IMG/VR virus record: IMGVR_UViG_3300036945_000677
Span: 1 to 58,928 of that record
Strand: one strand, 5' to 3'
DNA: 58,928 nt
Origin: a virus
Shown here: one piece after another, positions 1 through 9,462 of the stretch
Position numbering within the stretch: position 1 is the stretch's first letter
How the letters are laid out: every line of letters starts with the position of its first letter
Made by a program: the position numbers and the translations under genes
Notes under the pieces: model-generated
The model's input: only the letters and a program-made list of their open reading frames with translations
What the model was told of the DNA's origin: nothing
Database searches by the model: none

Positions 1-2635
1 CTACTTTAGCATGTTCTGCATCATTCATCTTGTCAATGTATGTAACAGCAGATTGTTCAAGAAGTCTTGCAGTTTGCGTATTGATTTCAGAGACTCCGGT
101 AGGTTCTTCGCTAATGGTGTTTCCATTATCGTCCTGGAGAGTAATATACACCATGCCGTTGCTTTTTGAAAAACCTCCATTGACACCACGCACTTTCATA
201 TATTCTGGGAACTGTACAAAGTTACTACCTCTGTTTAACGAAAGCAACGTAGAAGAGAAAGGACTTTCTTCAGCTGCATTTTGTGCTTTACCAACCATGT
301 AGCTGCCAATGTCTGCGTTTTGTACAATACTACCGTTAGCAGTTTTCATCAATCCACGGTTCATACCCAGTTCATTTGCTTTTTCAGCAGGAACCATAAA
401 GGTAATAGAGTTGCTTCCTTCCGCAGCTTTTGCTACACTACTTGGTATTCCCATACCTGCAAGAGCAATTCTGTTTTTCTCTCCTTTGCGTAACAATGGA
501 ATGGTTACACGAACCATTGCTTTTCCACCGTATCTGTCTCCAGGAACAAGGGTAATGTTTGCATCAAGAGACTCTCGCATGTTTTCGGTTCCCATGTTAC
601 CCATTGCCATTTTAAGTTTTTGTACATCTTCTGCGTCAAACGGAACAAATTTTCCTTGGTCATCATAATACCCCGCAGACGTTGCTTGTGTCACCGTGCG
701 CGTAATATGACTCATGTCACTCTTTTTACCATCAACACTATATGTCAATGATGGAAGGGTTTGTCCTACGGTATTCTCGTATGCTTGTCTGTTAGGAACT
801 GTACCAGCCAACACAGGATCAGCTGCATGATTACCTACACGAACGTACTTACCATTTTCCAGTTTAAATTTATCAGGATAATTCTTTGCATATTCACGCA
901 TTACCGCTTGCTCATCTGTTGCAAGCTTGTTTGCCTGGTCAAATAAGAACATACCTTGCGAAAGTTTATTCATAGCACTCTTACGCAATGGATGATTTTT
1001 ATGATCTTGTACACCTTCACGTATAATGTTGTGTACTTGTGCAAAACTTTTGAAATCCTGACCGGTAGTATTTTTTGTAAACTCGTTTAATACTTTACTT
1101 TGTTGTGGAGTAAGTGCAATGCCACGGTAGTAATTAAGTGTTCCTGAACGAATAGCATCTTCCAGGACAGCAAGACTACCTCCCGGTATCTTTCCACCAC
1201 CTTTTTCATTTAAGTTTAATGCTACAGACAATACATCACGATCAGTTTCGTAATTAGCTGCCTGTGCTACTTTAGTGGTAATATCTTTTTCAAATGCTTC
1301 TACAGGAGTAATGTTTTCTGTTTGATAACCCGCAACTCCTTGGGTAATTATACCATCAGCTTCAAGTTGTTTTTTATATTTTTCTTCTTCCTTACGATAA
1401 TAATGTTCCAGTCCTTTCATGCGCACATCGTGGTTAAATCCACGTTGTTGACGCATGTTTTGTTGTGCCTGGTCGTACTGGTTTACTTTCCATGTGTCGA
1501 CCCTTAACTCTTCTTCACTGTGAACATCTGCATACGTACTTGCCCAGTTACGAGAATCTTTACTACGTAAAACCTGTGCCTGGTAACCAGTAGGATTTGC
1601 AACAAAGTTCTGAACAATTTTGTCAGCACCATTTGCTACACTTTCCGGTTTTTTCATTGCGTCGTCTAACTTAGCTTTAGTCTCCTTGTATCGAGTACCA
1701 ACTTCTTGTAGTTGTAACGCTACTTCAGGTGGAACAGAATTTCCGTATTCATGTATTGCCGCAGCTTTCATTTTCTCCATCTGCACTATATTATAGCGCA
1801 AAGAGTTTACATACGCACTGTGACTGGTGTAGATTTCTGGTAAACTTGCTTGAGCTATTTGCGCTAAAGCTTGTTCGCGTGTCACTCCAGGAGCAGAAGA
1901 CATGATTTGATCCACACCTCTGTCCACTGTCACACTTGCTGCACGGTTATAATACTCAGCATACTGACCACTACCCAACAGACGATCTGCCCATTCAGTA
2001 AAATCCTGTTTTGCATCTGGACCATTAGTTTGTTTTAAAATGTACATTCCTGTACTTTTATCTCTGACAATCTTTAAATCTTGTGCTTTAGCCTGCGCAT
2101 CTAAATATGTTTGTGGATCTTCAACTGCCAGGTAATTACGTACACTGTGACTAGGTATCTCATCAAACTTTGCTTTCTTTAGACCTTGCATACCACGCAT
2201 GACGTATTCTTCCATCAAAGGATTATACAGTTTACGGGTCTTTTCGTCTGTGCTGTTTTTGTATTGGTTAATAGTTGAAGCGGTTTGCTGGTACTGACGG
2301 GTGAATCCCATGTCTGCAACAAAGCTTCTGTTTTCAACCAACGGATCAAAACTGCTCATTGCACTGGATACATTGCTTTGAATTGCTAAGTCAACGTGTG
2401 AATATTGTTTTAAATTTTCATTGTTCTTTTTAAACCAGTTCTGACGCATAGCTTCTACCTCCGGGTTTGTTACCGGAGAGTTGAGCAATGATCCATACAT
2501 AGTTTTAAGTTTATTAAAACCAACGTCGTAACGCTGTGTTAACGCTCCGAGAGCTTGACTCATCAACTGGTAGTTGGGAGCAGCATTCTCTGCTTGAGGA
2601 AATATATCAGTTGAATTAGGTAAGTAGGTTGCCAT
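1..2635 (-). CDS. Large internal virion protein, C-terminus outside window
   Basis: From an ATG at 2635 the frame stays open to the window edge, giving at least 878 residues with the C-terminus missing. The protein is hydrophilic, rich in Gln, Asn, Tyr and Lys, with long stretches that look helical and no signal peptide or membrane segment. I see no enzymatic motif. It is the last gene in the late minus-strand series and follows three other large proteins. In crAss-like phages that position holds cargo or ejected virion proteins, so an internal virion protein is my inference. A promoter-like motif ends 3 nt before the ATG. Confidence 0.75.
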   Translation of the reverse strand, partial: MATYLPNSTDIFPQAENAAPNYQLMSQALGALTQRYDVGFNKLKTMYGSLLNSPVTNPEVEAMRQNWFKKNNENLKQYSHVDLAIQSNVSSAMSSFDPLVENRSFVADMGFTRQYQQTASTINQYKNSTDEKTRKLYNPLMEEYVMRGMQGLKKAKFDEIPSHSVRNYLAVEDPQTYLDAQAKAQDLKIVRDKSTGMYILKQTNGPDAKQDFTEWADRLLGSGQYAEYYNRAASVTVDRGVDQIMSSAPGVTREQALAQIAQASLPEIYTSHSAYVNSLRYNIVQMEKMKAAAIHEYGNSVPPEVALQLQEVGTRYKETKAKLDDAMKKPESVANGADKIVQNFVANPTGYQAQVLRSKDSRNWASTYADVHSEEELRVDTWKVNQYDQAQQNMRQQRGFNHDVRMKGLEHYYRKEEEKYKKQLEADGIITQGVAGYQTENITPVEAFEKDITTKVAQAANYETDRDVLSVALNLNEKGGGKIPGGSLAVLEDAIRSGTLNYYRGIALTPQQSKVLNEFTKNTTGQDFKSFAQVHNIIREGVQDHKNHPLRKSAMNKLSQGMFLFDQANKLATDEQAVMREYAKNYPDKFKLENGKYVRVGNHAADPVLAGTVPNRQAYENTVGQTLPSLTYSVDGKKSDMSHITRTVTQATSAGYYDDQGKFVPFDAEDVQKLKMAMGNMGTENMRESLDANITLVPGDRYGGKAMVRVTIPLLRKGEKNRIALAGMGIPSSVAKAAEGSNSITFMVPAEKANELGMNRGLMKTANGSIVQNADIGSYMVGKAQNAAEESPFSSTLLSLNRGSNFVQFPEYMKVRGVNGGFSKSNGMVYITLQDDNGNTISEEPTGVSEINTQTARLLEQSAVTYIDKMNDAEHAKV

Positions 2636-2637
2636 GG

Positions 2638-2654
2638 GTACACTTATAATTTAC
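2638..2654 (-). promoter_or_regulatory. Promoter-like motif, late minus-strand type
   Basis: The minus strand reads GTAAATTATAAGTGTAC just before the ATG at 2635. It matches 14 of 17 positions of the motif at 5951-5968, with relatives at 17358-17375 and 23173-23189. TAAATTAT resembles the Bacteroidota -7 box TAnnTTTG. If it is a promoter, the transcript would be nearly leaderless. Confidence 0.4.
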
Positions 2655-2698
2655 AAAAAAAACTTCAAAGATTTATAACTCTTAAAAGTTTAAACTTA

Positions 2699-5600
2699 TT
2701 AGAACGGATTATATCCTCCTGTCATACCAGAAAGTGCCATTCCAGGATTTGCACGAAGTGCTGCTCTGTGATCAATGTTTGCATTCTGTTGTTGTGATGC
2801 CATGTGTTTTTCTGCAAACTTAATTGCTGCATCATCCAACTTGTCAGGAGCTACACTTCCTTCAAGTTGTTTCTTGTAGTAGTTTACTAACTCTCCCATG
2901 TTCTGGGATGATGCACCTGTAGTAGCGTAACCAACACTAGGATTTGTAAAGTCCATTCCCTCATTAAATCTGTATGCACCACTATTAGGATCAACGTCAT
3001 ACTGAGGATAAATTGCACGGAACATGTTACGGTTTTGAATTCCCTGAACACCTCTGTTAAATGCATTTGCCATTTGCATCTCTTTTTGGTTCTCAAAGTT
3101 TTGCAGATTTTGTCCATAAACGTTTGTCTCATCAAAGAACTGCTTACGAAGTTGAGTGTTTGATGCGTTCTCCTGGTTTTGAATTCCTGCATTGAATTTT
3201 GCAAAATCGTTTGTAGTATTGACGTTTCTGTTTTGTATGTTAGCAATCTCATTAAGACCTTGTTGATTGCTTTGACCAACTATAGCTGCAATGTTTGCAC
3301 GTGCTGCTGTAGGATCTGCACTCTGGTTGATCTGAGAAGCTGCCATAGAAGCGTTGCTTTGAATCGCTGCGTTCTTTGCAGAGTATTCCTCCAATTGAGG
3401 ATTAGCACCCATTAAATTAGTTTGGAACATTGCTGGATTACCATAATATGGGTCCATTCCTGCAACTGCTGCCATAGAAACTTTATCTTGTAACCACATG
3501 TCTTGCGGAGCAGCAGGTTTCTGTCCAGGAATAGCTTTAACAGACGCACATTCGGTATGACATTTTGCTTGACTCTCATAGTCACCTGCTGCCGGTTCTC
3601 CGGTAATTTGAACTGGTTGACAATCAGGACAACGGTAAACTGTTTTAGGACTTGCTACTACTGGTGCCGGTGGTTGTTCATCTATATCATACGTTGGACG
3701 AGACCATGTATATTCACCAAATTGCTTGTCAAATTTATTTGGACCTTTGGAACCTTCAATAAATCCGTGTTTTTTAATTTCAGCTTGAATTTTATCTTCA
3801 GACCATTTCAATTTATTACCTACTTCACGAATGTGATTATTATAGTAGTTTTGAAACCTGCCATCTTCTTTGTTTTTTGCAGGATTAAAATCCGGATTTT
3901 GCTTAATAAATCCTGAAAAACGACTTTCAAAATCTGCTTTATAGTCTCCACCCCAATAGTCATTTTTACCAAAAGTTCCTGAGTTACCTCGCTGTCCTTG
4001 ACGTCCAGGAATCATTACATTTGCATAACTGTTTTCAAACTGCTTAGGAAGAACGACTTTGATTCCTTGCTTTTTGTATTCATCAATTGCAGCAGGATCG
4101 TATGCAGCACTGTCAGCTGTAATCTTTTTTTCAGATAACACTGTTCCATCTTTGTCTACAACTTTAATAACATTTCCCTGGGTAACACGTTTAACCTTAC
4201 CTTTTCCTTTTAACTCATACTCTTCAACAAATTCTTTTTCACCATCGTTTGCTGGAACAGTTCCAGCAGTTTGCATAACTGGTACCATCCTGCGTTGTAC
4301 AGGATCGTATCTGTATTGAGGTTCAGCAATTGAACCACCGTCAGCATAAATGTTACCACCCATAGCATGGTCTTGCAACTCTTGCCATTTGTCATTAATC
4401 ATGTCATCGACATTATCGTAAACTTTTACTTTAGAAGGTATCTTTTTAGGTAATGTTTTAGGAGTACCACCTGGATTATTTCCAGAAGTTTTTTTACTAT
4501 TAAATTGAGCATTAAATTCATTTGCTTCCATATAACCTGGAGGAGCAGAAACCTTTGCAGACCATTGAATTGCTTTTCCTTCAGGAGAATAGATAGTACG
4601 AACGTTTACAGGTTTAGGTGATTGAGATTTTGTTTTAGATAGATCGCTTGTATCTAATCCCTCAGAAGTTTCACCTTGTGTTTGTGCTGCACCTTTTATA
4701 GATTGTATTTCTCCTAATCCCTTTTTTACATCTTCGATAACAGCTTTAACAGAAAGCGTTGTAAGTTTTCCTTTTTCATCCATTACTTGCATAAAGTTAT
4801 ACAATGGATTAGGATGTGGTAAATATTGCGGATTAACCACTTTGAACGTTCCGCTTCTTGTAGTAATCTGATCACCTACATTAAAGTTTTGATTGTCAGC
4901 TTGAATTCCAGGAATAGTTCCTCCAGGAGTAGTGGAGAACTCAAACTTTTTCATTCCGTCACCTGTCCACCAACTTGAAGCTTTTGAACCATCAGTAATG
5001 ATTTTCTTATTTGACCGTAGATCTTTAAACTGGTCAAAGTTTAAGTAGTATTCTTCTCCGTTATTTCCTTTAAAATACGCTCCACCCGGATCTGCCATAA
5101 AGTTTGGTGTCAAGTAATCAGTCCAACTGTCGTCTTCATAACGTGCTAATTTGATAGGTTGACCGTTAATGTAATACACAGATCCAACTTTTGGAGGGAC
5201 TGTACCTGCGTTTTGCATTTTAATCATTCCACCATACGCCATTTCAAGTTCATCCATTTCAGGTTGACCTTGTTGCTGCATCATCATTTGTTGCATCATA
5301 GCTGGATCTTCCATCATTGGAGGTTGTGCTGTTTGCGACATTTGCTGTCCACCGTCAGGTAACATTTGCTGTGACACTGCTGGCGGTTGCTTTCCTTTCA
5401 TTCCCTCCTGGTATGCAGCAAGTTCTGATAACTTTTGCATGTTGTTGTTTAACATCATCTCAGCAGTACGACGGGTCAAAGGATCACTTTTAGGATCATT
5501 TACCTTCTTCATGAAATCGTTCAACTGATATTGTTTTGCAATGGCAGCAGGCGTATAACCCCCGGTTTTACCACCCATACCAAAATGCTTAAGAACCGCA

Positions 5601-5914
5601 GGGTCCTTAATCTTCATTTTGTTGGTATCAGAGAATACGAAAGATCCTGGAGGAATCTGTAAAGGCACACCCCCTTGTGTATGTCTCTTACCGGTAATGG
5701 TCATGTGCTCGATGTTACCATCGTTATTGATATCGCCAAGGACAGTTTCACCACCTTCAGCTTCAATGTTTGCCATGTGACGAGGTACTGCACCAATTGT
5801 ATTTCTGGTAGCATCCGGGTCAGCAGTGTTAGTTGGAGACCATGGTCTGTGTGTAGTCAACGAGTAATCACGTTGATCACCGGTTTTAGGGGATTTTTTG
5901 ATACGGACTTTCAT
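2699..5914 (-). CDS. Large virion protein with repeated Gly-Gly motifs
   Basis: A 1071-residue protein starting MKVRIKKSPKTGDQRDYSL. A Met/Gln-rich stretch lies at about residues 190-235. Short segments of the form YGGMIKMQNAGTVPP and ADGGSIAEPQ occur inside it, and similar GG segments appear in the two upstream neighbours. The C-terminal 250 residues are Gln/Asn/Ala-rich and probably helical. A CPDC...C..C cysteine cluster sits at about residues 740-770. I recognise no enzyme. By position it is a virion cargo or ejection protein of the crAss-like type, which is inference. The start is supported by the promoter-like motif about 37 nt upstream. Confidence 0.75.
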   Translation of the reverse strand: MKVRIKKSPKTGDQRDYSLTTHRPWSPTNTADPDATRNTIGAVPRHMANIEAEGGETVLGDINNDGNIEHMTITGKRHTQGGVPLQIPPGSFVFSDTNKMKIKDPAVLKHFGMGGKTGGYTPAAIAKQYQLNDFMKKVNDPKSDPLTRRTAEMMLNNNMQKLSELAAYQEGMKGKQPPAVSQQMLPDGGQQMSQTAQPPMMEDPAMMQQMMMQQQGQPEMDELEMAYGGMIKMQNAGTVPPKVGSVYYINGQPIKLARYEDDSWTDYLTPNFMADPGGAYFKGNNGEEYYLNFDQFKDLRSNKKIITDGSKASSWWTGDGMKKFEFSTTPGGTIPGIQADNQNFNVGDQITTRSGTFKVVNPQYLPHPNPLYNFMQVMDEKGKLTTLSVKAVIEDVKKGLGEIQSIKGAAQTQGETSEGLDTSDLSKTKSQSPKPVNVRTIYSPEGKAIQWSAKVSAPPGYMEANEFNAQFNSKKTSGNNPGGTPKTLPKKIPSKVKVYDNVDDMINDKWQELQDHAMGGNIYADGGSIAEPQYRYDPVQRRMVPVMQTAGTVPANDGEKEFVEEYELKGKGKVKRVTQGNVIKVVDKDGTVLSEKKITADSAAYDPAAIDEYKKQGIKVVLPKQFENSYANVMIPGRQGQRGNSGTFGKNDYWGGDYKADFESRFSGFIKQNPDFNPAKNKEDGRFQNYYNNHIREVGNKLKWSEDKIQAEIKKHGFIEGSKGPNKFDKQFGEYTWSRPTYDIDEQPPAPVVASPKTVYRCPDCQPVQITGEPAAGDYESQAKCHTECASVKAIPGQKPAAPQDMWLQDKVSMAAVAGMDPYYGNPAMFQTNLMGANPQLEEYSAKNAAIQSNASMAASQINQSADPTAARANIAAIVGQSNQQGLNEIANIQNRNVNTTNDFAKFNAGIQNQENASNTQLRKQFFDETNVYGQNLQNFENQKEMQMANAFNRGVQGIQNRNMFRAIYPQYDVDPNSGAYRFNEGMDFTNPSVGYATTGASSQNMGELVNYYKKQLEGSVAPDKLDDAAIKFAEKHMASQQQNANIDHRAALRANPGMALSGMTGGYNPF

Positions 5915-5950
5915 AGTAAACTTGAAAAGTTTAAATTTTGTTGTACAGGG

Positions 5951-5968
5951 GTACTATTAGAATTTACG
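5951..5968 (-). promoter_or_regulatory. Promoter-like motif upstream of the 1071-residue gene
   Basis: The minus strand reads GTAAATTCTAATAGTAC, the best copy of the late motif. A TTG lies about 19 nt further upstream, matching the Bacteroidota -33/-7 layout. It sits in the 82-nt gap between two large virion genes, 37 nt before the ATG at 5914. Confidence 0.5.
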
Positions 5969-5996
5969 CATAAATTGTGAAGAATCAATGTCTTAT

Positions 5997-7304
5997 TTAT
6001 ACAAACTCGATTTCTCCACCGTCTGCAAGGAATTGATGTATTTGTTCAGGAGTCCAGTCGTACTCACCGCCTTCTTCATATTGAGATGCCATTTGCTGTC
6101 CGGCATACTGCACAGGGGTGTACAAGTTTGGTGCTTGTGTTTGACCAGGACCGGTGTTAAGCGTGTCATAACCCATTGGCATCCAGTTGCTGTCATCAGG
6201 TTGGTAAGCAAAATCACTCATACCTTGCTGCACTTGCGCCATACGGTTTTGTTTCTTAGCTTGTCCCATTCCGACTACCTCGTTGAACATGCTTAAACCA
6301 GCGTTTGCTCCAAGGGTGCGTTGTAATCCCAAAGGATCTACATTTAATTGATTTTTACCAATGCTGATTTTTGTAGGGTCCACATTAGGATTCAATGAAT
6401 AATTAAATCCGTCAGCTGCTTTGTAAAGCTGTCCACCGTATGCTGCGGTGTTGTTTAAATCAACTGCTGGATTAGGGATGGCATTGATTGGTGAAGTAGA
6501 CATTGGAGGATTAACTTGCTGTTGTTGTTTGCGTTGTGCTTCCTGGATAGGAGACTCTTGCATCATTTCAGGTTTTTGATATTGAGCTGTTGTTTTGTCA
6601 GCTCCCGGTACATCTTCTTTACGTCCTTTAAAACCTCTCCATGCATTGTCTAATCCAGTCATCATACCACCAATACCGCTCATCATACCAAGTCCTGCTT
6701 TTAAGTAACCACTTAGACCGTCATTATCTAACATTCCTGTTCCCATAAACGGCATCAAAGCTGCATCGCTTGCAAAGCTGTATGCTTTGTTGTTTAACAA
6801 TTGATGATTAGCAAGTGGACGAGCATAGATAGTTTGTTGAGCAGAAAGATTTTTTCCGTTAGGATCTCTTAATTGACTGGTTCCTACAGCAGGAGTTGTT
6901 GCTGGTTTAGCACCTGTGTAAGGAGCAACTTTAATCTCAGGTAACGGTGTACCAGAAGTTGGAGCAGCACCAGTAAAATTTGTAACACCAGCATTGTCTG
7001 CATTTTTAAAAGTTTGTGGTTGTTGTGGTATTGCCGGTGTTTTACCAGACCATGGATTTCCACCTTCATATTGACCAGCCCACTGAAACTCAGGTAACAT
7101 ATCAGGATACATTCCACCATTTTCCATAATGTTGGTCTGGATAAACCGGGGTTGGTTGTAGAACGCATTTAAGTCCACAGCACCACCTTGTTTCATTTCC
7201 ATCGCTTCAGGATGTGCTGTGAAAAAAGCTTCCTCTGTAGGATACTTTTTATAAAATTCGCTTTCGGATGTTACACCCGCTATTTGTAAAAATTTATCTT
7301 TCAT
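5997..7304 (-). CDS. Virion protein with repeated Gly-Gly motifs
   Basis: A 435-residue protein. Motifs of the type MKQGGAVD, MENGGMYP and, at the very C-terminus, EEGGEYDW and ADGGEIEFV tie it to the flanking virion proteins. The central region is rich in Gln, Pro and Asn. There is one Gly/Met-rich stretch (GLGMMSGIGGMMTG, about residues 208-222) that could insert into a membrane. No enzyme motif is visible. It begins 1 nt after the stop of the 718-residue gene, so the two are co-transcribed and probably translationally coupled. A structural or ejected role is inferred from position only. Confidence 0.7.
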   Translation of the reverse strand: MKDKFLQIAGVTSESEFYKKYPTEEAFFTAHPEAMEMKQGGAVDLNAFYNQPRFIQTNIMENGGMYPDMLPEFQWAGQYEGGNPWSGKTPAIPQQPQTFKNADNAGVTNFTGAAPTSGTPLPEIKVAPYTGAKPATTPAVGTSQLRDPNGKNLSAQQTIYARPLANHQLLNNKAYSFASDAALMPFMGTGMLDNDGLSGYLKAGLGMMSGIGGMMTGLDNAWRGFKGRKEDVPGADKTTAQYQKPEMMQESPIQEAQRKQQQQVNPPMSTSPINAIPNPAVDLNNTAAYGGQLYKAADGFNYSLNPNVDPTKISIGKNQLNVDPLGLQRTLGANAGLSMFNEVVGMGQAKKQNRMAQVQQGMSDFAYQPDDSNWMPMGYDTLNTGPGQTQAPNLYTPVQYAGQQMASQYEEGGEYDWTPEQIHQFLADGGEIEFV

Positions 7305-7305
7305 G

Positions 7306-9462
7306 TTAATTGTATTTGTTTAACCATCCGGGAGTTCTACCTGATTTCTGTTCTGGTAATTGAGAAGCACCTAATCCTAATCCTACGCCTATAGGAGCAA
7401 CTGCGGGTAATTTGTTAAGAACATTTGAAAGCTGTGAAAAATTACTTTTACTAGGTTTCATAAAATCTAGAATACGAGTGCTACTTAAAAAGCTTCCAAA
7501 ATCTTCAGGAAAGTATGTACCCATTGGATTTGCTTTAAAATGCTTGTGCGCTTTCTTTAGAATATCAGGGGTGATTTCATCATAAGTATCTTTTATAAAC
7601 CCTTTTTGAAGTAATGATTCTCTCAACTCATTCGCAAAAGCTGAAGGTTCCAATCCCCCAGAACCTTCTCTGAAATATTCATAACTGTCTGCTTCTATAG
7701 AATTTAGATTGGATTTAGGAGTAATTGTGTATCTCAATTCACTATCTATAGGTAGTACTCTTCCTCGTTGAATACCATGTCCAATTTCATGCATGTGTAT
7801 TGGGGTAGAACCTGCTAAGTTATATCCAATACCTACAGTCCCCGGTTCAGGGTTTGCATAATTGATAGGCATTTTTTTAGATAAATTAATACTACCAGGT
7901 GTCTTATTTATTACATTTGACAATTTATCAACTATTGGTCTATCATAATAAGCATTTGAGTACAAATAATCATTAAAAATAGGTTCTGGAATAAGAAAAC
8001 TCTTACTGTCATAATCCTTTATTTGCAAATTCACATTGTCAATTGTTTTTAATTCTTGAATTCTTGCTTTTGCTTGCAACCTTCCCAATCGTTCTGCCAC
8101 AAGAGGGTCTTCTCCAGAATTAATTAATGTTTGCTTTTCTTGTTTAACTAATCGTTCAAAACCAGTTGGTGATTCTAAATCAGCAATTCGACGCTCAATT
8201 GAGTTTTGTAACGCTTGCCCTTCTTCCTTTAAACCACTTAAAAACTTTACAGTATCATTTATCCTTTTGTCACGAGGAATATTTTCGTCTAACATGTTTT
8301 TAGATTGCATTCCTGGACTAATAACAACATCATCCATTGATGAGGGTAAGCGTCTTTGCAATGCAGCAAATGCTACTTTAGGATTTTTAAGTGCTTCACG
8401 TACCGCTTTTTTTGCCACTTTATTTAAACCAGCTGCTGCTTTTACAGGGATTTTGGTTAATCCTGCTCCAAAAATATTTGAAGGATCTAATACAGAATCA
8501 ATTAAAAATGCACCGACAGGATTTTCAATATTTAATGCTTCGGAAGGAGTCTGAACTTTACCAGTTGCTGCATATACTCCAGTGTATTGTGGTGCGTTTA
8601 ATAACTCCAAAGCAAGATTCATAAATGGATTACTTTGTTTATACCAATCAGCTCCACCTGTAGCATCACTTATTCTTTGAGCATATTGACTACCAAAATC
8701 ATGTAATTTTTTATCAATAGGTCTCCATGCCATTCTAGGATATCTTTCATACCATGGATCTTTTTTAGTTTGAATCTCAATAGGATTCATTCTTTCAGGA
8801 TTCTGTTCTGTAGATACTTCTCCTGCATTTTGATATTGTTGCAACCAACCACCTTCTTGCATCTTAGCTTTGATCTTACGTTCCTGGTCAAGCATTTCTT
8901 TAGTAGGTTGTTTACCGCTACCTTTGTTTGCACGAATGTTATCCCAGAGTCCACGTTGAGAATATGACCCATCAGCACGACGGATCATTTCACCACCGTT
9001 TTGCATCATCATTACATCAAATTCATCAATCTCTCCACCTTCTTCCCAAGTCTTTCTTGCAAATGCACGGAAATACGGATTGTTCTCTAAGTTCTTTTTA
9101 TGACGTGCATAAAACGCTGCTTTTCTTTCAGGATCTTTTGGATGCTGACCTAACTCAGAATCACCAAAGTATTTTACCGTTCCATCGGGACCAGTAACCT
9201 TATGAGTTTTTCCTTTACGGTCGTTACTCTTGGTAACAACGTATCCACCTTGTTTCATCATAGGTGTTTCATACACCATGTCTCCTGGAAAAGAGTACTC
9301 ACCTCCCGGCATCATCATCATGGAGTGTCCAGTGTTATCCATACCCATTACCGGATATGGTACACCTTTCATAGTGATCTGTCCAGAAGGAACAATGGTA
9401 TCCATCCCCGGATAATCCCATTGTCCTCTGTTAGTAACAGGTACGTTTTTTAATTTTTTCAT
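7306..9462 (-). CDS. Virion protein with HExxH metallopeptidase-like domain
   Basis: A 718-residue protein. The N-terminus has a Met/Gly-rich part (PMMKQGG) and then a segment ending in YARHKKNLENNPYFRAFARK, a sequence type I recall from virus and phage structural proteins (similar to DUF5754). Residues 558-562 are HEIGH, inside HMHEIGHGIQRG, a zinc metallopeptidase signature (HExxH). A possible third ligand lies further downstream (EADSYEYF). The C-terminal tail is hydrophobic and Gly-rich. Its stop overlaps nothing, but its start overlaps the end of the 1837-residue gene by 4 nt. It may be a virion-borne peptidase; activity is not shown. Confidence 0.7.
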   Translation of the reverse strand: MKKLKNVPVTNRGQWDYPGMDTIVPSGQITMKGVPYPVMGMDNTGHSMMMMPGGEYSFPGDMVYETPMMKQGGYVVTKSNDRKGKTHKVTGPDGTVKYFGDSELGQHPKDPERKAAFYARHKKNLENNPYFRAFARKTWEEGGEIDEFDVMMMQNGGEMIRRADGSYSQRGLWDNIRANKGSGKQPTKEMLDQERKIKAKMQEGGWLQQYQNAGEVSTEQNPERMNPIEIQTKKDPWYERYPRMAWRPIDKKLHDFGSQYAQRISDATGGADWYKQSNPFMNLALELLNAPQYTGVYAATGKVQTPSEALNIENPVGAFLIDSVLDPSNIFGAGLTKIPVKAAAGLNKVAKKAVREALKNPKVAFAALQRRLPSSMDDVVISPGMQSKNMLDENIPRDKRINDTVKFLSGLKEEGQALQNSIERRIADLESPTGFERLVKQEKQTLINSGEDPLVAERLGRLQAKARIQELKTIDNVNLQIKDYDSKSFLIPEPIFNDYLYSNAYYDRPIVDKLSNVINKTPGSINLSKKMPINYANPEPGTVGIGYNLAGSTPIHMHEIGHGIQRGRVLPIDSELRYTITPKSNLNSIEADSYEYFREGSGGLEPSAFANELRESLLQKGFIKDTYDEITPDILKKAHKHFKANPMGTYFPEDFGSFLSSTRILDFMKPSKSNFSQLSNVLNKLPAVAPIGVGLGLGASQLPEQKSGRTPGWLNKYN

